The notes under the pieces are model-generated. The model was not told the DNA's origin. It worked only from the letters and a program-made list of their open reading frames with translations, and made no database searches. A DNA stretch of 10,451 nt from Candidatus Thorarchaeota archaeon (GTDB lineage Archaea > Asgardarchaeota > Thorarchaeia > Thorarchaeales > Thorarchaeaceae), in assembly GCA_029855925.1 (NCBI GenBank), contig JAGSHP010000194.1, positions 1-10,451 of the forward strand, written 5' to 3'. Shown here piece after piece: positions 6,141-10,451 of this stretch. Position 1 is the stretch's first letter; every line of letters starts with the position of its first letter. A program made the translations under genes and the position numbers.

Positions 6141-8337
6141 AGGAATAGTAGCTGGACTGGTCTGCGGTAGCGACCATGGTTGTCTTACGCAGTTCGACGT
6201 TCAAGCGTTCATAATGCTCAAGGTCCTGTGGTGACACAGAGGAGTGGATTGCTTTGAGCGCTGACTCGAAATGTCTCCATGAAACCTTGTCGATGTTCAT
6301 GTCCTCTCTGAGAGCGCGCATCCCTGCCTCTCGACATAATGCCTCAATATCACCACCAACAAAGAGTTCCGTTTCAGCGACCAATCTATCCACATCAACA
6401 TCATCATCAAGCGGCATATTCTTGAGGTAGATCTGGAATATCTCCTTTCGCCCATCTGGATCTGGAGCCTTCACATAGACGAATCTATCGAATCTACCTG
6501 TACGTAGTAATGCAACATCAATTAGATCTGGTCTATTCGTTGCTGCGATGACGAGAATGTCCTTCATCGCTTCGAGTCCGTCCATCTCAGTCAATAACTG
6601 ACTTATGACGCGTTCAGTGACATGACTGTCACCCTCGCGTCCGCCACGTTTTGGTGCAATTGCATCAAGCTCGTCGAAGAAGATTACGGCCGGTGCTGCT
6701 GTTCGCGCCTTCCTGAAAATCTCACGGACCGCCTTCTCACTCTCTCCAACCCATTTGGAGAGCAGCTCTGGTCCTTTCACACTGATAAAATTGGCCTCGC
6801 TCTCAGTAGCAACGGCTCTTGCAAGCAGGGTCTTTCCGCAACCAGGGGGCCCAAATATCAGCACACCCTTGGGTGGCGTGATACCAATCCTTCGGAATGC
6901 TTCAGGTTTCTTTAGAGGCCACTCCACAACTTCAATGAGCTCTTGTTTGGCCTCTTGTAGCCCTCCTATATCTGACCAGTGCACATTCGGTACTTCTATG
7001 AACACCTCACGTACAGCCGATGGCTGAATCTCACGAAGGGCATTCTCAAAGTCTGAGGAATTGACCTCGAGCTTCTCTAAGACCGTCTGGGGTATCTCAT
7101 CTTGGTCCAAGTCAATATCTGGGAGATATCTTCGGAGTGCCTTCATTGCAGCCTCTCTACAAAGAGCCTGTAGGTCTGCACCAACAAAACCATGCGTGAT
7201 TTTTGCTAACCGCGTCAAATCGACCTTCAGCTCGCCCTCGGATGTCAGAGGCATCTCTCGAGAATGTATCTGCAAGATCTCAAGGCGTCCCATCTCATCT
7301 GGCACGCCAATCTCAATCTCTCTATCGAATCTTCCGGGTCGACGAAGAGCAGGATCGAGAGCATTGACCCTGTTTGTTGCTCCAATCACAACTACCTGTC
7401 CTCTTGACTTCAGACCGTCCATCGTGGCCAGAAGTTGAGCGACAACTCTGCGTTCGACCTCTCCCTGAACATCCTCGCGTTTTGGTGCAATTGCATCTAG
7501 TTCGTCTATGAAGATGATACTTGGCGCATTTTCCTCAGCATCCTCAAAGATCTTCCTGAGTTTTTGCTCAGACTCTCCATAGAACTTTGACATGATCTCT
7601 GGACCATTAATGTGAATGAAGTTAGCCTCCGATTCACTTGCTACCGCCTTTGCAAGCAAAGTCTTCCCAGTGCCCGGTGGTCCATGAAGAATGAGTCCTC
7701 TTGGGGGATCTATACCTAGACGTTTGAATATCTCTGGATGCCTCATCGGAAGCTCGACCATCTCGCGAATTCGCTGGATGGGTTCCGCAAGACCTCCAAT
7801 CTCCTCGTAAGTGACCTGAGCAGTTCCTGATACCTCTCCTGTTGGTTTCTCCGAGATGGCTAGTATCGTTACATTATGAACAACAACAGTACCCGCCGGT
7901 TTGACATCCGTGACCTTGAACTGAATTGCTCTGCCCAGAATGGGAATGTATACAATATCTCCAGTTGTGACGGGACAATTCAAGAGCTTGCGCTTCACGA
8001 ACTCTTCAAATCTTGGCTCTGGCCTTATGGGAACGGAAGTGGGTGCAAGGGTGACGCTTCTGGCGGTTTCCTCATTAGCCCGAGTCACGACCACTTTATC
8101 TCCAAGACTAACACCCGCATTTCTACGAATGCGGCCATCCATTCTAATGATCTCTCTACCCTTGTCGCCTTGATATGCGGGCCAAGCAATTGCGGCGGTT
8201 GTCTTCTTTCCTTTAATCTCGACAATGTCCCCAGTACGAATTCCTAGCTTCTCCATGGATTTTGCATCAATTCTTATAATAAATCGACCAATATCTCGAT
8301 GTTCGGCTTCTGCAACTTTTAGTTCGATTTCAACCAT
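6139..8337 (-). CDS. cdc48: Cdc48/VAT-type double AAA+ ATPase
   Basis: Hexameric protein unfoldase, archaeal homologue of p97/VAT, acting in the cytoplasm in protein quality control. From the ATG at 8337 the protein has 732 residues: Cdc48-N double-psi barrel and beta-clam domain (1-165), D1 AAA domain with Walker A GPPGTGKT (219-226) and Walker B IIFIDELD (274-281), and D2 with Walker A GPPGCGKT (496-503) and Walker B VIFFDELD (551-558). The second-region-of-homology segments are RRPGRFDR in D1 and LLRTGRFDR in D2, where the usual proline is threonine. The chain ends in SYYS, matching the HbYX pattern used to dock on 20S proteasomes. The 8337 start is preferred because AAGGGTGCG precedes it by about six to nine bases; an ATG at 8355 would add six residues and follows an in-frame stop. 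First gene of a three-gene operon. Confidence 0.95.
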   Translation of the reverse strand: MVEIELKVAEAEHRDIGRFIIRIDAKSMEKLGIRTGDIVEIKGKKTTAAIAWPAYQGDKGREIIRMDGRIRRNAGVSLGDKVVVTRANEETARSVTLAPTSVPIRPEPRFEEFVKRKLLNCPVTTGDIVYIPILGRAIQFKVTDVKPAGTVVVHNVTILAISEKPTGEVSGTAQVTYEEIGGLAEPIQRIREMVELPMRHPEIFKRLGIDPPRGLILHGPPGTGKTLLAKAVASESEANFIHINGPEIMSKFYGESEQKLRKIFEDAEENAPSIIFIDELDAIAPKREDVQGEVERRVVAQLLATMDGLKSRGQVVVIGATNRVNALDPALRRPGRFDREIEIGVPDEMGRLEILQIHSREMPLTSEGELKVDLTRLAKITHGFVGADLQALCREAAMKALRRYLPDIDLDQDEIPQTVLEKLEVNSSDFENALREIQPSAVREVFIEVPNVHWSDIGGLQEAKQELIEVVEWPLKKPEAFRRIGITPPKGVLIFGPPGCGKTLLARAVATESEANFISVKGPELLSKWVGESEKAVREIFRKARTAAPAVIFFDELDAIAPKRGGREGDSHVTERVISQLLTEMDGLEAMKDILVIAATNRPDLIDVALLRTGRFDRFVYVKAPDPDGRKEIFQIYLKNMPLDDDVDVDRLVAETELFVGGDIEALCREAGMRALREDMNIDKVSWRHFESALKAIHSSVSPQDLEHYERLNVELRKTTMVATADQSSYYS

Positions 8338-8530
8338 GGTATGCGCACCCTTCATGATTCACTTTTGGCCCGTCGGAAGTATGGAATACTGATTTTCATT
8401 CAGTCCAATGTGTTACATGTGACCTTCGAACGGTCAGTTAATGAGTTTATCTCTATTGTCAATTTGACGGAAATTTCTACTGATTCCGCGCCAACTGTCC
8501 GACAGGATGTCTGTATGTCCATTTGGTTAT
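8338..8530 (-). promoter_or_regulatory. Upstream region of cdc48 with several short dyads
   Basis: This noncoding stretch should hold the cdc48 promoter; an AGATAAACT-like element on the minus strand near 8443-8451 is a possible TATA box, not certain. Short inverted repeats are seen: ACTGA/TCAGT (8388-8404), TGACC/GGTCA around TTCGAAC (8420-8436), GTCAATTTGAC (8458-8468) and CTGTCCGACAG (8495-8505). Centres lie 32 to 37 bases apart. They could be operators or RNA hairpins. About one or two such five-base dyads are expected by chance here, so the excess is modest. No gene-like frame was seen. Confidence 0.4.
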
Positions 8531-8554
8531 GATAAAATCTCCATCAAAATGGAG
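8531..8554 (-). terminator. Hairpin plus short T tract after aEF-1beta
   Basis: Read on the minus strand, CTCCAT-TTTG-ATGGAG forms a perfect six-base stem with a four-base loop, followed directly by ATTTTATC. It begins 14 bases after the aEF-1beta stop. Archaeal termination relies mostly on T-rich tracts, so the T run may matter more than the stem. Confidence 0.45.
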
Positions 8555-8567
8555 CTTGTTTCAAATA

Positions 8568-8834
8568 TCACATTCGTGATACCATTTCCACTTCTACCTG
8601 AGCAACTCCATCAAGTGCCGTAATTGCTTTTTCAATGTCGTCAGGTCCACCCATTGCCTCATCACGGGCAACATTCATTCGGAGCGCTTTGAGACCAAAT
8701 GCAATCGGCACTATCTCGGTGGCTCTCACATCGGTTCCCTCAGGAATATTCTCTTTGATCTTCTCCAAGAGCGACTCGAGGTCCACGTCGACATCTTCAG
8801 GCATTATCTTAAGGGTCATGACTACTCTGGCCAT
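8568..8834 (-). CDS. ef1b: Translation elongation factor aEF-1beta
   Basis: Guanine nucleotide exchange factor that reloads aEF-1alpha with GTP during translation elongation. The 88-residue protein is the single alpha/beta domain of the archaeal family: MARVVMTLKIMPE (1-13), the helix DLESLLEKIKENI (18-30), the conserved IVPIAFGLKALRMNV (41-55) and the C-terminal TALDGVAQVEVEMVSR (72-87). Length matches the archaeal family (about 88-92). The ATG at 8834 follows GGAGTGA by five bases; a GTG at 8843 would add three residues but overlaps that SD. It lies 17 bases after the zinc protein gene, a pairing that I recall as common in archaea, and the two are probably cotranscribed. Confidence 0.93.
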   Translation of the reverse strand: MARVVMTLKIMPEDVDVDLESLLEKIKENIPEGTDVRATEIVPIAFGLKALRMNVARDEAMGGPDDIEKAITALDGVAQVEVEMVSRM

Positions 8835-8851
8835 TTGACTCACTCCGTGTT

Positions 8852-9019
8852 CTATGGCCCCTCAAAACCACAATTGGGGCACTTGTATTTAGTAGAAAAT
8901 CTTCTACATGTTTCGCATCTTCGGATAGTGAATGCACCACAGTTGGGGCATTCAAACTTGACACTATCCTCTTGAGGTGATATTGACCTATGGCAAGAGG
9001 TACATCGGATTGCTTTCAT
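8852..9019 (-). CDS. Small zinc protein with four CxxC motifs (HVO_2753-like)
   Basis: A 55-residue protein with four CxxC pairs: C6/C9, C24/C27, C35/C38 and C47/C50, ending in CPNCGFEGP. Eight cysteines can hold two zinc ions. It matches the archaeal small zinc-finger family annotated as putative RNA-binding or DUF1610-like, of which Haloferax HVO_2753 is the studied example, found next to the aEF-1beta gene. Here it is also directly upstream of that gene, suggesting a link to translation. The biochemical function is not known. The ATG at 9019 gives the usual N-terminus just before the first CxxC; a GTG at 9037 would add six residues. No well-placed SD is seen for either. Confidence 0.85.
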   Translation of the reverse strand: MKAIRCTSCHRSISPQEDSVKFECPNCGAFTIRRCETCRRFSTKYKCPNCGFEGP

Positions 9020-9085
9020 TGACGACAAGGAATTCACCAGATAGTCGTTTTTCTGTCGGGTTCTTTGCCTCCCTGAAGTGAGAAT

Positions 9086-9093
9086 CTTATAAG
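9086..9093. promoter_or_regulatory. Palindromic TATA box between FEN-1 and the zinc protein gene
   Basis: CTTATAAG is a perfect palindrome placed in the 151-base divergent region. On the plus strand it predicts a start near 9115 and a leader of about 55 bases before the FEN-1 ATG at 9171. On the minus strand it predicts a start near 9063, about 44 bases before the ATG at 9019. The purine-rich GTGAGAAT on its left resembles a BRE for the plus direction. Confidence 0.6.
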
Positions 9094-9170
9094 CATACCG
9101 AAGGTGACCGTTATTCCAGCAGTTAATTGATATGGATGTGTCTTATCATAATCTCAAGGGAGATGGCCCC

Positions 9171-10205
9171 ATGGGAACTCGTCTTGGTGACATAATTAAG
9201 GCCGAAGTGATCTCGCTTCAAGAACTGAGTGGCAAGGCCATTGCTGTAGATGCGTTCAATACATTATACCAGTTCCTCTCCACAATCAGGCAACCCGATG
9301 GCACCCCTCTTCAAGACAGAAAGGGACGGGTCACCAGTCATCTGAGTGGACTCTTTTACCGGAACTTGAATCTCATAGAAAATGGAATTCGCCTAGTCTA
9401 TGTGTTTGACGGGGAGTCCCCAACACTCAAGTCGGCCGAACAAGACCGCCGACGGACCATTCGCATGGCTGCACAGAAGGAGTGGGAACGTGCCTTGGAA
9501 GAGGGCCGAATTGAAGATGCACGGAAAGCGGCCAGCAGGAGCTCAAGGCTCTCGACTGAGATGATTGAGGAGAGCAAGAGTCTGCTCATGGCAATGGGTA
9601 TCCCTGTGGTGCAAGCGCCATCTGAAGGTGAGGCTCTGGCTGCGCAGATGACACGTTCCAATATTGTCTGGGCAAGCGCCAGTCAAGACAATGATTCTCT
9701 TCTCTATGATTGTCCTCGGATGATTCGTAATCTATCTGTTTCAGGTAGGCGAAAGAGAACCGGCTCCAAGTCGTACAAGATTGTCTATCCGGAGCTCATT
9801 GATCTTGCAGTAAATCTGCGTTTACTCGGTATCTCTCGCGAGCAACTGATTGACATTGCAATTCTCGTTGGAACGGACTATAACGACAAGGTGCCTGGAA
9901 TTGGTCCAAAGACCGCGCTCAAGCTCATCAAGCAATACGGCAATCTCGAAACGATTCAGAAGGAGAAAGGGATTGAGCTGGACTTTCCTGTCGATGAGAT
10001 TCGCGATATCTTTCTCAAACCTCCACGAGCCGAGATTCCCACGCTGGAATGGCGAAGTCCCTCCCCTGATAGAATCAGAGAGATACTGTGTGAGGAACAT
10101 GACTTTAGCGAGGGCAGAATCAACGCTGCTCTTGATCGCCTCAAGACTCGTCTTGAGGAACTAGAGGAATCTGCAAGGCAGAGCTCGCTCACCGATTTCT
10201 TCTAG
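9171..10205 (+). CDS. fen: Flap endonuclease 1
   Basis: Structure-specific 5' flap nuclease for Okazaki fragment maturation and long-patch base excision repair, working with PCNA. The 344-residue protein has the full XPG-N and XPG-I regions. Metal-binding acidic residues are at canonical places: D27 (AVDAFN), D80 (VFDGE), E152 and E154 (PSEGEA), D173 and D175 (SQDNDSLL), D236 (GTDYND). The helix-hairpin-helix is GIGPKTALKLI (243-253). The C-terminus QSSLTDFF (337-344) is a perfect PIP box, QxxLxxFF. The ATG at 9171 is chosen over 9132 because it follows AAGGGAG at proper spacing and yields the family's MGxxLGDII start; the N-terminal Met-Gly is part of the active-site region in this family. 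The longer form would add 13 atypical residues. Confidence 0.96.
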   Translation: MGTRLGDIIKAEVISLQELSGKAIAVDAFNTLYQFLSTIRQPDGTPLQDRKGRVTSHLSGLFYRNLNLIENGIRLVYVFDGESPTLKSAEQDRRRTIRMAAQKEWERALEEGRIEDARKAASRSSRLSTEMIEESKSLLMAMGIPVVQAPSEGEALAAQMTRSNIVWASASQDNDSLLYDCPRMIRNLSVSGRRKRTGSKSYKIVYPELIDLAVNLRLLGISREQLIDIAILVGTDYNDKVPGIGPKTALKLIKQYGNLETIQKEKGIELDFPVDEIRDIFLKPPRAEIPTLEWRSPSPDRIREILCEEHDFSEGRINAALDRLKTRLEELEESARQSSLTDFF

Positions 10206-10332
10206 CCGTACACACCTCTTTGAAACAGGGTCTCATTCAGACTGCTGACCTATCAGAAGAGTCTTTATAGGTTGAGCACCGAATCAGTCTTGAAACTACA
10301 GCCAGTGTAGTTCCGAGCTGGAGTCTTGCCCA
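10206..10332 (+). promoter_or_regulatory. Promoter region of the last gene, with TATA box, hairpin and SD
   Basis: CTTTATAG (10263-10270) is a good TATA-like box, predicting a transcription start near 10292. A perfect seven-base inverted repeat, AACTACA-GCCAG-TGTAGTT (10294-10312), begins right at that point and could be an operator or a 5' leader hairpin. GGAG (10320-10323) lies nine bases before the ATG at 10333. No strong terminator for FEN-1 was seen. Confidence 0.5.
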
Positions 10333-10451
10333 ATGAAGAAGAGGATGACTGCCATTCGATGTGAGGTCGCCGATATCATCAATGGTACCTTCGATAACGA
10401 TGATGGCCCTAGAGTCATCTCGCCGTATGGAGTAGAGATGCGCCGTATTGC
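10333..10451 (+). CDS. Probable OB-fold RPA-associated protein, N-terminal fragment
   Basis: Only 39 residues are present before the window ends. The stretch CEVADIINGTF (10-20), followed by PRVISPYGVEMRRI (26-39), resembles the first strands of the OB-fold in archaeal RPA-associated proteins (COG3390 type), where an alanine-glutamate-leucine-like start and a TPxGxxxxRV motif lead into a conserved GTV strand. Those proteins accompany the single-strand DNA-binding RPA. Position directly after FEN-1 fits a replication role but is not proof. The ATG at 10333 has GGAG at nine bases; an ATG at 10345 is an alternative. The fragment is too short for certainty, and another OB-fold protein is possible. 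Confidence 0.45.
   Translation, partial: MKKRMTAIRCEVADIINGTFDNDDGPRVISPYGVEMRRI

Noticed and set aside
7876..8247. Plus-strand frames inside the N-terminal part of cdc48
   Set aside because: Antisense shadows of a well-conserved protein.
8420..8436. TTCGAA within a short stem, resembling a tRNA T-arm
   Set aside because: No acceptor, D or anticodon arms can be built around it.
9132..9170. FEN-1 start at the ATG 13 codons upstream
   Set aside because: The extra residues do not match the family, whereas the ATG at 9171 has an SD and gives the conserved MGxxLGD start.
1..10451. A defence island, CRISPR array, transposon or other accessory system
   Set aside because: No repeats of array type, no transposase or integrase, and nearly all genes are conserved archaeal housekeeping families.

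Overview
The window is archaeal chromosomal DNA. The evidence is the gene content: a Hef-type helicase, a two-ring Cdc48/VAT AAA+ ATPase, aEF-1beta next to a small four-CxxC zinc protein, an archaeal RibL-type FAD synthase, FEN-1 with a C-terminal PCNA-binding motif, and a probable OB-fold RPA-associated protein. Expression signals are also archaeal: TATA-like elements, some strong Shine-Dalgarno (SD) sequences and some nearly leaderless starts. Base composition is moderate, with no sign of extreme thermophily or halophily. The lineage cannot be fixed by eye. An Asgard (for example Thorarchaeota-like) or euryarchaeal/Thermoplasmatota-like genome is possible, held with low confidence.

Layout: (1) 1-728, minus: N-terminal part of the Hef/FANCM-like helicase, running off the left edge. 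(2) 729-910: divergent intergenic region. (3) 911-1246, plus: small PRC-barrel-like protein. (4) 1309-1974, plus: deoxyribose-phosphate aldolase. (5) About 1983-3962, plus: large enzyme with an N-terminal zinc ribbon, a PUA domain, a PAPS-reductase-like PP-loop domain and a C-terminal double [4Fe-4S] ferredoxin domain. Its reading frame extends well upstream of the first ordinary start codon. (6) 4040-5386, plus: polytopic GT-C/GT87-like membrane protein. (7) 5387-8337, minus: operon of cdc48, a small winged-helix-like protein and ribL. (8) 8338-8567: dyad-rich upstream region of cdc48. (9) 8568-9019, minus: zinc protein followed by aEF-1beta. (10) 9171-10205, plus: FEN-1. (11) 10333 to the end, plus: start of a probable RPA-associated OB-fold protein.

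Two themes recur. Genome maintenance is represented by Hef, FEN-1 and the likely RPA-associated protein, which flank the window without forming one operon. Translation and protein quality control are represented by aEF-1beta, the zinc protein and Cdc48, whose C-terminus resembles the HbYX proteasome-docking motif. DeoC, RibL and the PUA/PP-loop/ferredoxin enzyme add nucleoside, flavin and probably RNA-modification or sulfur chemistry. I see no mobile element, CRISPR array, rRNA or tRNA. No clearly new multi-gene system is visible. The most useful leads are the unresolved start and four-part architecture of the PP-loop enzyme, the conserved-looking Cdc48 operon and its C-terminus, and several symmetric promoter elements.
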